Positions 1 to 7,611 of a DNA stretch of 45,323 nt are shown in pieces; the stretch's first letter is position 1, and every line of letters starts with the position of its first letter. The notes under the pieces were generated by a model. The model was not told the origin of the DNA, did not search any database, and saw only the letters and a list, made by a program, of their open reading frames with translations. A program made the translations under genes and the position numbers. Origin of the DNA: Methanobrevibacter sp. (GTDB lineage Archaea > Methanobacteriota > Methanobacteria > Methanobacteriales > Methanobacteriaceae); the NCBI RefSeq assembly GCF_017406825.1, contig NZ_JAFQXT010000012.1, forward strand, positions 1 to 45,323, in the 5' to 3' direction.

Positions 1-317
1 CCGACTACTGTAATATTTCACTAACAGGAATTTCACTAAAAATAATCCATATATGGACTTTAATTATAATATTGCAATATAATAATCTTTTTTTCATTAA
101 ACAAAAGAATATATGCACATAATTAGAAAAAATAATAAAATATAAATTTAAATTGATTAAATAACATTTGGACAATCATTTTCATTTATGAAATTTATTA
201 ATTTTTATGAAATTTAAAAAATTCCATGAATTTCACTAACAGATTTAATTTCAAAACAATGAAATCTAAATAACTTGCCCTATATGTGATGGTGAAAACT
301 CATGTTTTTCTAAAAAT
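1..317. other. AT-rich intergenic region with short repeats
   Basis: I see no gene here. The stretch is very AT-rich. The 12-mer tttcactaacag occurs at 16-27 and again at 231-242, and a shorter copy (tttcactaa) lies at 31-39. The string atgaaattta occurs twice between about 188 and 213. These look like regulatory or decayed repeat sequence rather than coding DNA. The right end (about 300-317) gives a T-rich 3' end for the minus-strand mntP gene, a plausible archaeal U-tract terminator. Confidence 0.5.
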
Positions 318-872
318 TTACAATCCCAAAAGAATTTTTATGCCGATTAAAATCAGAATAACTCCACCGATAATTTGGAATTTGTCCCCAACATAGTTTC
401 CAAGCTTTTTTCCAATGAATATTCCTAAAATACTGAACATAAATGTAACAACACCGATTATTGCAGAGGATATTAAAATCGGATCATTAATGAGAGCTAT
501 GGTTATTCCAACAGCGAATGCATCGATACTTGTTGCGATTGCAAGAAGCGTTACCTCCCTGAATGAGAAGTGGTCTGTGACCTGTTCATTTTCACCTGAT
601 AAACTTTCCCGTATCATATTAAATCCGATTGCCAAAAGAAGCACGAATCCAACTATCGGAGCTAATGATTCTACAATATGAGCTATAACATTGCCACAGA
701 AGTATCCTAATATTGGCATGAATGCCTGAAATCCTCCGAAAAACAGTCCATAATATAATATTTGTGAGTTAGTTAAGTTTTTCTGTGTAAATCCCTTTGT
801 CATGGATACGCTAAAGGCATCCATTGCAAGAGCTACAGCGATTAAAAAAGTGGAAATCATATTAAAAGACAT
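318..872 (-). CDS. mntP: MntP-type manganese efflux pump
   Basis: This 184-residue membrane protein fits the MntP (YebN, DUF204) family, which exports Mn2+ across the cytoplasmic membrane. It has about six hydrophobic segments arranged as two related halves. Each half has the acidic signature of the family: MDAFSVS near residue 17 in the first helix and SIDAFAVG near residue 115. Length matches the family (about 185-190). The ATG at 870-872 is the only sensible start. It is transcribed away from the flavoenzyme gene at 1115, and the 242-base gap holds two inverted repeats that may control it. The family call is secure; manganese specificity is carried over from bacterial members. Confidence 0.9.
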   Translation of the reverse strand: MSFNMISTFLIAVALAMDAFSVSMTKGFTQKNLTNSQILYYGLFFGGFQAFMPILGYFCGNVIAHIVESLAPIVGFVLLLAIGFNMIRESLSGENEQVTDHFSFREVTLLAIATSIDAFAVGITIALINDPILISSAIIGVVTFMFSILGIFIGKKLGNYVGDKFQIIGGVILILIGIKILLGL

Positions 873-962
873 TAAATAAATTTTATAAATTAAAATATTT
901 AAATTTAGTCATGATTAAAAGGGATTCAATTCCCAATTAATCATAAGCTTTGTCAGTCGGCA

Positions 963-1031
963 GGAAACGATAATAATATCATTTCCCAATTAAAGTATTA
1001 TTAACTCCTTATATTTAAAATAAGAGGTTAA
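963..1031. promoter_or_regulatory. Two inverted repeats between mntP and the OYE gene
   Basis: In the divergent intergenic region, 963-972 pairs with 977-986 (10 pairs, one G-U, loop ttat). A second imperfect 12-base repeat pairs 1001-1012 with 1020-1031 (one G-U and one mismatch). Either may be an operator, for example for a metal-responsive repressor, or a hairpin in the mntP leader. I could not match the sequence to the yybP-ykoY manganese riboswitch consensus. Confidence 0.4.
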
Positions 1032-1076
1032 GAATAGTCATAATTTTATAAAATAAACGAAATTATTATAATTCAA

Positions 1077-1091
1077 CTAAATATATTTATA
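1077..1091 (+). promoter_or_regulatory. TATA box of the OYE-family gene
   Basis: The string ctaaatatatttata lies about 25-38 bases upstream of the ATG at 1115. This is the expected place for an archaeal TATA box giving a short leader or a nearly leaderless transcript. Confidence 0.45.
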
Positions 1092-1114
1092 GTATTTTGT
1101 TTTAAATAATTACT

Positions 1115-2152
1115 ATGAAAGATTTATTTGATATGGTAGAATTTGGGGATTTGAAATTAAATAGCAGAATAGTCAGAACAGGCCTTTGGGAATCACAAAG
1201 GGAAAAATCAGGCAATATGACACCTGAAATATATAACAGATATGAAAATATGGCTGCAAGCGGTGTCGGATTAATAATTACTGAGCTATTCTCACTTTAC
1301 CCTAGAGATGTCTTTTCAAAATACACAAACACCGTCAACTACAGTCGCTTCGTTCGTGAAGCCCGTGACCTGACTGACCTTGTCCACATATATGACGTGC
1401 CTATTTTCGCCCAATTGGGTTTGGTCCAATACAACAAAAGACTTGAACAGAACATCAAAGTTGAAGATGTCACCGTCGAGGACATTCGCAAAATCCAAAC
1501 TGATATGATCGTTGCAGCTCAAAAATTCGATTACGGCGGCTTTGATGGAATTCAGCTAGGGCTTGGAAACTATTACTTTTTATCCAGATTCATAAATCCA
1601 ACATTCAATTCCCGCACAGACAAATATGGCGGCAGCACATTGAACCGCTTAAGAATGGTTCTGGAGATGATTAAAGTCATCAAAAACACAACTAAGTTAC
1701 ATATAAACTGCCGTCTCAATGCATTTGACGGAACAACCAATGGAATGACCCTAAACGAAACAATTGATATAGCCAAGTTGCTTGAAAAGCATGGCGTTGA
1801 CTCCCTGCAGATTACACGTCCTCGCTCACCCCAGTTCTTCACCCGTGAAAACAGACAGAAGAATCCTCTTATAAAAGCGGCAGAAGAGATAATAGATAAC
1901 GTAAGCATTCCCGTTATACTGGGAGGTGGAGTAAACAGCCAAAATCAGATAAACGATTTGCTCAACTCAACAAGCATAGATTTCATTTCAATGCAACGTC
2001 CGTTCGTAAATGATCCGAGTTTTCTTGTCGACTGGCAAATTGAAGGCAACGGAGAAAGCCATTGCATCACCTGCAATAACTGTTACTGGAAAAAAACAAG
2101 TACCTGCCACATCAGGCCATGCAAACCGGAATACTATTCCCCGTCTATATAA
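1115..2152 (+). CDS. Old yellow enzyme family NADH:flavin oxidoreductase
   Basis: This 345-residue protein matches the FMN-binding TIM-barrel old yellow enzyme family. The N-terminus (GDLKLNSRIVRTGLWES) corresponds to the family's first strand and FMN-contact region. The stretch GGFDGIQLGLGNYYFLSRFINP and the following RTDKYGGS are typical active-site and barrel motifs, and ILGGGVNS near residue 268 fits the phosphate-binding end. The protein ends soon after the barrel, so the extra FAD/NADPH domain of 2,4-dienoyl-CoA reductases is absent, but cysteines at 317, 320, 323 and 331 resemble their 4Fe-4S ligands. The substrate is unknown. The gene overlaps the convergent gene at 2134 by 19 bases. 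Confidence 0.85.
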   Translation: MKDLFDMVEFGDLKLNSRIVRTGLWESQREKSGNMTPEIYNRYENMAASGVGLIITELFSLYPRDVFSKYTNTVNYSRFVREARDLTDLVHIYDVPIFAQLGLVQYNKRLEQNIKVEDVTVEDIRKIQTDMIVAAQKFDYGGFDGIQLGLGNYYFLSRFINPTFNSRTDKYGGSTLNRLRMVLEMIKVIKNTTKLHINCRLNAFDGTTNGMTLNETIDIAKLLEKHGVDSLQITRPRSPQFFTRENRQKNPLIKAAEEIIDNVSIPVILGGGVNSQNQINDLLNSTSIDFISMQRPFVNDPSFLVDWQIEGNGESHCITCNNCYWKKTSTCHIRPCKPEYYSPSI

Positions 2153-2577
2153 TATCTGAACTTTTCGAGAAACTGATTCAGTTCCTCTTCAATCTGATAC
2201 AGGCTGATGACAGGTTTATGGTTCAAAAGGCTTGAAAGAGCAATCATCAAGGGTATTGCCTCTCCTACAGTGACATTTTTAAATTCCAAAGTCTGATAGG
2301 TAATTCTGAAATTTTCATTTAGATGCTCATCGATTCTTAAACCAGGAGGGGTGAAATTTATTTCTCCTTTTTCTATTAAATCCTCCAGGATTTTTGTTCC
2401 TTCAAGAATATCTTCAAATGTGACTTTTTCCTTGTTCAAAACGAAATCCAGAAAATCGAAATGGATATTGTAGTCATATTTGGAATAATCCTTAAAATAG
2501 GATTCCACTATTATATAATCAATATATAACTCATGGTTCAAAATGCCATATTTCCTGTTGTTTACGATGAACTCCAT
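2134..2577 (-). CDS. Hypothetical protein (147 aa)
   Basis: I do not recognise this protein. It is soluble, acidic, and rich in aromatic and aspartate/glutamate residues. There is no signal peptide, membrane segment or cysteine motif. The C-terminal half has amphipathic helices around residues 105-140. It starts at the ATG at 2575-2577 and converges on the OYE gene with a 19-base overlap. It is separated by 47 bases from the MATE gene, whose terminator hairpin lies in that gap, so it is probably transcribed on its own. Confidence 0.6.
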   Translation of the reverse strand: MEFIVNNRKYGILNHELYIDYIIVESYFKDYSKYDYNIHFDFLDFVLNKEKVTFEDILEGTKILEDLIEKGEINFTPPGLRIDEHLNENFRITYQTLEFKNVTVGEAIPLMIALSSLLNHKPVISLYQIEEELNQFLEKFRYYIDGE

Positions 2578-2602
2578 GCTTATATTATATCAAAAAAAGT
2601 AT

Positions 2603-2632
2603 AAAAAACTAGTTATGAAAATAACTAGTTTT
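2603..2632 (-). terminator. Hairpin plus U-tract terminator after the MATE gene
   Basis: A perfect 12-base inverted repeat, aaaactagttat (2605-2616) and ataactagtttt (2621-2632), has a four-base loop. Read on the minus strand it is followed by a run of T. The stem includes the TAG stop codon of the MATE gene (2625-2627). It looks like a bacterial-style intrinsic terminator, which is notable in an archaeon where U-tracts alone usually suffice. Confidence 0.65.
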
Positions 2633-4010
2633 CAGGTATTGTCTCTTTTTTGGCGAATTTCTTGAATCTGGAAATGAATATTTTTGCCCAGATATATCCG
2701 AATGTTCCTCCAACCAGACATCCGAATACCACTCCTGCATAGATTCCTGTCAGTCCCCATCCGAATATAAAGCAGAAAAGATATGCAAATACACTTTCAA
2801 GGATTAAAGATCTCAAAAGAGTGATGATAAGGGAGTATACTCCTCTTCCAACTCCCTGGAATACCATGGATGACATCATACCGTGAGGAACTGCGAGAAC
2901 AAAGAGGCTCAGTATGGATATTGCATGTGCTATTTGAGGCGACAGGGCCGCGCTTGCCTCAGTGTATGAGAACACCGCTGCAATCTGGGATGATAACAGG
3001 AACATCACTGCACCTAATGCAATGGATATTGCAAAACCTACCTTGATTGAATATGAATGCGCTGTCTTCAGGTTGATATAGTTACGGGCTCCATAAGCGA
3101 CGCCTGCAACGGTCAGGAGTGCTGTTCCAAGACCTATAAGCGGAATCATGGAAAGCTGCACTATTCTCATTGAAGCGGTATAGACCGCAACCGCAGTTGT
3201 TCCCGCAGCTATTACAAGCATACTGTTGATTATAATGGCCAAAATTGAAAATACAAGGTTTTCCAATGTTGAAGGAATTGCAACCTGCAGGGTATCAATT
3301 ATCATCTTTGTCTGATAATCGAAGTTGCTTAAGGACAAGTCAAGATACAGGTCCTTTTTCCCCCAAATCCAATAGCTCATAACAAGACATGACAGTGATG
3401 CGGAAAGCACTGTGGCCCATGCGGCACCGGATATTCCAAAATCAAGAACGTAAATGAATATCGGATCCAGAATGATGTTCATAATTGCTGTGACTGCAAT
3501 TGCAATTGTTGCACGGCGCATGTCACCTTCTGACCTGAATATTGCTGATGCAACTCCTGAATATACAAATATGAACAGGAATCCGAAGATTATATAACTG
3601 TAATCCATTGCATACTGGATTGTTTCACCAGCGCCCATAAACTGCAGGATTTGCACCATGAACACTTCAATTATTATTGTAAATATTGCTGAAATAATAA
3701 CCGAAAGTAAAATTCCGTGCAGAGCCGCATTGTTTGCCTGCTTATAGTTTCCAGCACCGATATATCTTGCAATCAAGGAATTTGCTCCAGCACCGATTCC
3801 GTTACCTAATCCTACCAATACCATAAAGAGCGGTGTGATAAAACCGACTGCAGCAAGCGCATCGGCACCAAGTCCCGCTACCCATATGCTGTCGGCAATG
3901 TTATAAAGCATGATTAAAAGCATGGAAAGCATCATTGGAAGGGCCAATTTGATTATCGCTTTTTTCGGATCTCCAGTAATCATCTCAATGTTTTTGCTCT
4001 TTTTTGCCAT
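2625..4010 (-). CDS. MATE family multidrug/efflux transporter
   Basis: This 461-residue protein has about twelve transmembrane segments in two related halves, typical of MATE (NorM/DinF-like) exporters, which use an ion gradient to expel cationic drugs or metabolites. The N-terminal helix region (KLALPMMLSMLLIMLYNIAD) and the following GLGADALAAVGF stretch are characteristic of the family. The start at 4008-4010 has a GGAGGG ribosome site 4 bases upstream and overlaps the end of the MarR gene by 26 bases. It is the last gene of a flavodoxin-marR-MATE operon. The substrate cannot be told from sequence; regulation by the adjacent MarR protein is likely. Confidence 0.9.
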   Translation of the reverse strand: MAKKSKNIEMITGDPKKAIIKLALPMMLSMLLIMLYNIADSIWVAGLGADALAAVGFITPLFMVLVGLGNGIGAGANSLIARYIGAGNYKQANNAALHGILLSVIISAIFTIIIEVFMVQILQFMGAGETIQYAMDYSYIIFGFLFIFVYSGVASAIFRSEGDMRRATIAIAVTAIMNIILDPIFIYVLDFGISGAAWATVLSASLSCLVMSYWIWGKKDLYLDLSLSNFDYQTKMIIDTLQVAIPSTLENLVFSILAIIINSMLVIAAGTTAVAVYTASMRIVQLSMIPLIGLGTALLTVAGVAYGARNYINLKTAHSYSIKVGFAISIALGAVMFLLSSQIAAVFSYTEASAALSPQIAHAISILSLFVLAVPHGMMSSMVFQGVGRGVYSLIITLLRSLILESVFAYLFCFIFGWGLTGIYAGVVFGCLVGGTFGYIWAKIFISRFKKFAKKETIPEN

Positions 4011-4473
4011 TGCAACCCTCCTGATTCAACTCTATTGTTTTAATTGCGATTTCTTTAAGGGCTTGCTGAAGTACAGTTTTTTCAATTGCATTGCCCTTGA
4101 ACACTTCATCTTCCCAAATCTTCAATATGCTGATACTCTCTTTAAGTGTTTTCTTGCCTTTGTCTGTCAGTGAAACGCGGTTCTGTCTTCTGTTGTTTTC
4201 ATCAATTTCTCTTATGACAAGACCATTATCCTCTAATTTTTTGATTGATCTTGCAACTGCGCCCTTGTTGATATTGCATCTTTCTGCAATATTTTCCTGA
4301 TTCATATTGTTCTGGTGATATATCTCAAACAGGAAGTGAAGCTGTGTTGCATTGATTCCCAGCCCAACCAACGTATGGTTCAAATAGAGAGTCTGGCCTC
4401 TTGCGATAATTGTAATCAGTTTACCGATGGGAAGAGTTGATGCATCAACCGTTTTAAACTCTTCAAGAGACAT
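3985..4473 (-). CDS. MarR family transcriptional regulator
   Basis: The 162-residue protein has the MarR layout: N-terminal dimerisation helices, a winged helix at about residues 45-110 (AERCNINKGAVARSIKKLED, then a wing around ENNRRQNRVSLTDKGKK), and a C-terminal helix. MarR proteins bind palindromes as dimers and release DNA on binding small ligands or on oxidation. It lies between the flavodoxin gene (5-base gap) and the MATE gene (26-base overlap), so it probably autoregulates this operon through the palindrome at 4961-4991. Confidence 0.9.
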   Translation of the reverse strand: MSLEEFKTVDASTLPIGKLITIIARGQTLYLNHTLVGLGINATQLHFLFEIYHQNNMNQENIAERCNINKGAVARSIKKLEDNGLVIREIDENNRRQNRVSLTDKGKKTLKESISILKIWEDEVFKGNAIEKTVLQQALKEIAIKTIELNQEGCNGKKEQKH

Positions 4474-4478
4474 GGTAT

Positions 4479-4928
4479 CTACTCAATAAATGAATCTAAA
4501 GAATAATCATCTTTTTTAACTTCTTTAGTGGTTAAACCCATTGTTTTTAGAGGTTTGATTGAAAATTTTTCCATCTGCGCAAAAGCGTTTTCGAAATCTG
4601 TGCTTCCTGCGGTCATGAAGAACTTGACACTTTTGAATTTTCCCTCATTCTGCTTCAGGTAGGAGATGACCGGTGTGGATGTCTTACCCGCCCATAGCGG
4701 ACCTCCTACATATACAACATCATAATCTTCCACGTCCCGCTTTGTGTCTTCGAGGTCAATAATCTTTTCAGATATTGCATCCTTTCCGCCACGTGCAAAA
4801 CCCAGTTTTCCCTGATAATTAACTTTTGGAATGATTTCTTCTATATCAGCGTTAGTCTTGCCTGCAATGTCTTGTGCAAGTTTTTTTGTAATATTTGTTC
4901 TTGAATAATAGGCTACTAATGTTTTCAT
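4479..4928 (-). CDS. Flavodoxin-like protein
   Basis: This 149-residue protein matches short-chain flavodoxins that bind FMN and carry electrons. The N-terminal phosphate loop is YYSRTNITKK (residues 8-17), the second flavin loop is around VGGPLWAGKTSTP (about 73-85), and a third contact region is TAGSTDFENAF. It is the first gene of the operon with marR and the MATE exporter, which suggests a response to oxidants or toxic redox-active compounds. The electron partners are unknown. Confidence 0.88.
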   Translation of the reverse strand: MKTLVAYYSRTNITKKLAQDIAGKTNADIEEIIPKVNYQGKLGFARGGKDAISEKIIDLEDTKRDVEDYDVVYVGGPLWAGKTSTPVISYLKQNEGKFKSVKFFMTAGSTDFENAFAQMEKFSIKPLKTMGLTTKEVKKDDYSLDSFIE

Positions 4929-4949
4929 AACCTATTATTATTACCTCAT

Positions 4950-4991
4950 CATATATAAACTGTTGCATTGACAACTATTGACATGGCAACA
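4950..4991 (-). promoter_or_regulatory. Promoter and likely MarR operator of the flavodoxin operon
   Basis: On the minus strand a TATA box (tttatata, 4951-4958) is directly preceded by a spaced palindrome TGTTGC (4961-4966) / GCAACA (4986-4991). Two direct copies of attgaca lie inside it (4967-4973 and 4977-4983). A repressor bound here would block the TATA/BRE region. The MarR protein encoded in the operon is the obvious candidate; this link is inferred. Confidence 0.55.
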
Positions 4992-4994
4992 ATG

Positions 4995-5026
4995 AAAAAA
5001 ATCAAATAAAAAAAAGAGTAAAAAAA
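4995..5026 (-). terminator. U-tract terminator after the 122-aa gene
   Basis: Downstream of the minus-strand gene ending at 5027 the transcript would contain three runs of 6-9 U (4995-5000, 5007-5015, 5020-5026). This is the typical archaeal oligo-U terminator. Confidence 0.5.
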
Positions 5027-5395
5027 TTAGAATTTGAAGATATTGGACCATTTCATCTTATGTTTGGTGTCCTGAACGGACTCGTCATAAGTTTTAGGAA
5101 TGATGCCGTATTCTTTTTCAACTAATTTTTGCTTTTGAGAAGCGTCAAGAGCGGTGTCCTTAATCTTGTTGAAGAAAGTTAATTCATCATCAATTTGAGC
5201 GAGTTTTGCTTCAAGTTGTGCCTTTTCCTCATTGGCCTTTTGAATTCTGGAATCTAAAATCACGTTGCTGGACTCGGTAATCTGGTCCCTCATTTCAAAA
5301 AACATGTCAATTGCATCGCCAACTTCAATACCATTATCCTTTAAAAGTTGCACTTTTTCGGCTTGCGCATCTGTTAAATCGATTTCCATTTTCAT
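5027..5395 (-). CDS. Hypothetical coiled-coil protein (122 aa)
   Basis: I do not recognise the family. The N-terminal 40 residues are predicted helical (IDLTDAQAEKVQLLKDNGIE) and look like a small helical or ribbon-type domain. Residues about 45-80 form a strong heptad coiled coil rich in Glu, Lys and Ala. The C-terminus is basic and aromatic (KMKWSNIFKF). There is no membrane segment or signal peptide. It is probably monocistronic: a U-tract follows it and it has 52 bases to the flavin reductase gene. Confidence 0.6.
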   Translation of the reverse strand: MKMEIDLTDAQAEKVQLLKDNGIEVGDAIDMFFEMRDQITESSNVILDSRIQKANEEKAQLEAKLAQIDDELTFFNKIKDTALDASQKQKLVEKEYGIIPKTYDESVQDTKHKMKWSNIFKF

Positions 5396-5447
5396 AATAA
5401 ATACCCCAAAGTATAATTAATAATATATTTTCATTTTTTCATTTAAA

Positions 5448-6026
5448 TTATTTTCTAAATTTCAAACCAACCTTAAACGCATCTGCTATTTTTTCACCGA
5501 CTGCAAAATATGAATGGGTTATGTCATCATATGCAATAGGGTTTAGCTTCTCGAAAATGACTTTGCCCCTGTCATCCAATACATCCTCATCAGCCTGAAT
5601 ATTGACGATTTCGCCTGTGATTTGAGTATGTGAACCTACATCGGCAATATGGATTACCTTACACTCCAAAGAGACCTTAAACTCCTCTATGATAGGTGCG
5701 TTGACCATCTCTGCCTTTTTTGGTGTGAAATTGATTTTGGCCAGTTTGTCTTCATTGTAACCTGATTCTATCCCCAGATAATCAACCTCGCCAACATGCT
5801 CAATGCTTGGAAAACCCACACAGAACTCTTCACTATTTAATATGCTTTTCAATGTTTTCCTTTTCAATGTTGAGTTGATTGCAATCATTACGGCCGGAGG
5901 ATGATGGGAACACATTGTTGCAAAAGCAAGAGTGCATGCATCCGCTCTTCCCTTTTCATCATATGCACTTGCAACGACCGCAGGTGCAGGATACATCATT
6001 GCATGTTTTTTTACATTTACTTTCAT
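5448..6026 (-). CDS. Flavin reductase-like, FMN-binding split-barrel protein
   Basis: This 192-residue protein fits the flavin reductase-like/flavoredoxin family, which binds FMN in a split barrel and moves electrons to a partner oxidoreductase. The features seen are the N-terminal PAPAVVASAYDEKGRADACTLA-like strand pair, then MCSHHPPAVMIAIN and a STLKRKT loop that would touch the flavin phosphate. Length matches the family. It is divergent from the PAP2-like gene, with only 32 bases between starts. The partner is unknown. Confidence 0.85.
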   Translation of the reverse strand: MKVNVKKHAMMYPAPAVVASAYDEKGRADACTLAFATMCSHHPPAVMIAINSTLKRKTLKSILNSEEFCVGFPSIEHVGEVDYLGIESGYNEDKLAKINFTPKKAEMVNAPIIEEFKVSLECKVIHIADVGSHTQITGEIVNIQADEDVLDDRGKVIFEKLNPIAYDDITHSYFAVGEKIADAFKVGLKFRK

Positions 6027-6058
6027 GATTATATATTATAATATCATATAATATAAAT

Positions 6059-6952
6059 ATGGAAAAGTTAAAAATTGCAAAAAATATTTCAACATTCACA
6101 AATCCTCCGATAATCTGCATTCCATTATTTCTGATAATATGCCTAACATTATCATTTACACAAGCAGGATTTGACTTGAATAAATTCATTGTCATGGAAG
6201 TCATTTCACTGATTTTCGCTTCACTGCTTCCAATGGCAATCATTCTTTTCTGGGCCAAAAAGCTTGGAACGGACAAGGATATCTCAAACAGATCAGACAG
6301 ATTCATGCCTTTGATTGTCGGAATCGTTTCCTATTTCATCGGCTTTCTGGTATGCCTGATTTTTAACGTTGACAACTTCCTGACATGCCTGCTTCTATGT
6401 TACTCAATTAATACAGGTGTGGTGTTGCTTTTTACAACAAAATGGAAAATAAGCGTTCACACTACAGGATTATCAGGGCCTGTTGCGGCATTGATATTGC
6501 TTTTAGGTCCTATCGGTGCGCTTTTCGGTTTAATCTATCCTGTATTGATCTGGTCAAGGGTTCTTTTAAACAAACATACTCTGTCTCAGGCCATAAGCGG
6601 CGGAGTGCAAGGGTTTTTCCTGACCGTTTTGGAGATGTATCTGTTCATGAACATATTGAACCTTCCTATTTTCAATATCGTCAGCTTATTTGATTCAATC
6701 CTATATATAATGGCAATTATTTCAACACCAGTTATTCTTGGCATCTTAAGTTATATTAAATTCAGCAATCCTTTAAGGACATTTGTCATTGCCGAAATCA
6801 TTTTAGTGATACTGTTCTTTGTTTTAACACCAGTCAATGTATTTATGATATTTGTCCTGACAACACTGGCATCAATATTGGTCAGCTTTTATGCAGGTGA
6901 TGATTTCATCTGGTATAAAATATTGTCAAATCAGTCATACAACACTTTATAG
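6059..6952 (+). CDS. PAP2-like phosphatase family membrane protein
   Basis: A 297-residue polytopic membrane protein with about eight to nine hydrophobic segments. Three spaced motifs resemble the PAP2 lipid phosphatase triad: NRSDRFMPL (77-85), ISVHTTGLSG (131-140) and SRVLLNKHTLSQAISG (166-181), the last with the family's SR-x5-H spacing. The second motif has SVH where canonical enzymes have SGH, and the third lacks the final Asp, so activity is uncertain. Residues 200-290 add several further hydrophobic segments. The likely substrates would be isoprenoid or lipid phosphates. The 3' end overlaps the convergent arfC gene by 22 bases. Confidence 0.65.
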   Translation: MEKLKIAKNISTFTNPPIICIPLFLIICLTLSFTQAGFDLNKFIVMEVISLIFASLLPMAIILFWAKKLGTDKDISNRSDRFMPLIVGIVSYFIGFLVCLIFNVDNFLTCLLLCYSINTGVVLLFTTKWKISVHTTGLSGPVAALILLLGPIGALFGLIYPVLIWSRVLLNKHTLSQAISGGVQGFFLTVLEMYLFMNILNLPIFNIVSLFDSILYIMAIISTPVILGILSYIKFSNPLRTFVIAEIILVILFFVLTPVNVFMIFVLTTLASILVSFYAGDDFIWYKILSNQSYNTL

Positions 6953-7602
6953 TTTAAAATAAGGTCCTTGTCAAGTGAATATGAATCTGTAAGTTCCAGT
7001 TTAACGGCCTCATCCATCGTGTCGAAGCCATCGCCATCGAAAAATGTTTTAGCATTTGCACCTCCAACCACCATTGGAGCTACACAAATGCTTATCTCAT
7101 CAATAAGACCTGATTTTATCATGGAAAAGTTTAATGTGGATCCCCCTTCAAGCATCAGCTTTTCTATTCCTTCCTCGTGAAGATAGTTCATCAATGCCTT
7201 AAGGTCAACCCTTTCACTGCCTGAAAAGAAAAACTTAACGCCTCTTTTTTTAAGCGTTTCATATTTGTCACTGGCCATGAATTCCTCCTTATACTCATTG
7301 GCTCCGGCTATGATTGTTTTGGCATCCTCATTTGTTATCCTTGCATCAGCAGGTGTTCTGCATTTGCTGTCGACAACAACTCTGACGGGATTGTCTTCAG
7401 GTCTTGCATCGATTTTGTGAACGGTTAGTCTCGGGTCATCAGCAATCACGGTTCCGATACCTACCATTATCGCGTCACATTCCTTTCTTATTTGATGAAC
7501 CCGTTCAAGGTCCTTTTTTCCTGAGATATTGGAACTTCCGGTTGCCGTTGCAATCTTTCCATCCAATGTCATTGCAGCATTCAAGATAACATAAGGTCTC
7601 AT
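6931..7602 (-). CDS. arfC: Diaminoribosylamino-pyrimidinone phosphate reductase (riboflavin pathway)
   Basis: The protein matches archaeal 2,5-diamino-6-ribosylamino-4(3H)-pyrimidinone 5'-phosphate reductase, the NADPH-dependent RIB7/RibD-C type enzyme of riboflavin and F420 precursor synthesis. It has the AMTLDGKIAT motif near the N-terminus, VGIGTVIADDPRLTV, and the EGGSTLNFSMI region near residue 135. I place the start at the ATG at 7600-7602 because an AGGTGG ribosome site lies 5 bases upstream; the in-frame GTG at 7611 would sit inside that site. It abuts the MraY-like gene upstream. Its product feeds the same ribitylaminouracil pool that CofH (17126-18244) uses. Confidence 0.9.
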   Translation of the reverse strand: MRPYVILNAAMTLDGKIATATGSSNISGKKDLERVHQIRKECDAIMVGIGTVIADDPRLTVHKIDARPEDNPVRVVVDSKCRTPADARITNEDAKTIIAGANEYKEEFMASDKYETLKKRGVKFFFSGSERVDLKALMNYLHEEGIEKLMLEGGSTLNFSMIKSGLIDEISICVAPMVVGGANAKTFFDGDGFDTMDEAVKLELTDSYSLDKDLILNYKVLYD

Positions 7603-7611
7603 CTTAACCAC

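Noticed and set aside
963..1031. A yybP-ykoY manganese riboswitch upstream of mntP
   Set aside because: The hairpins are present but the conserved internal-loop sequences of that riboswitch are not visible.
6059..6952. A fusion of PAP2 with a second named domain
   Set aside because: The last 100 residues are just further hydrophobic helices and match nothing I can name.
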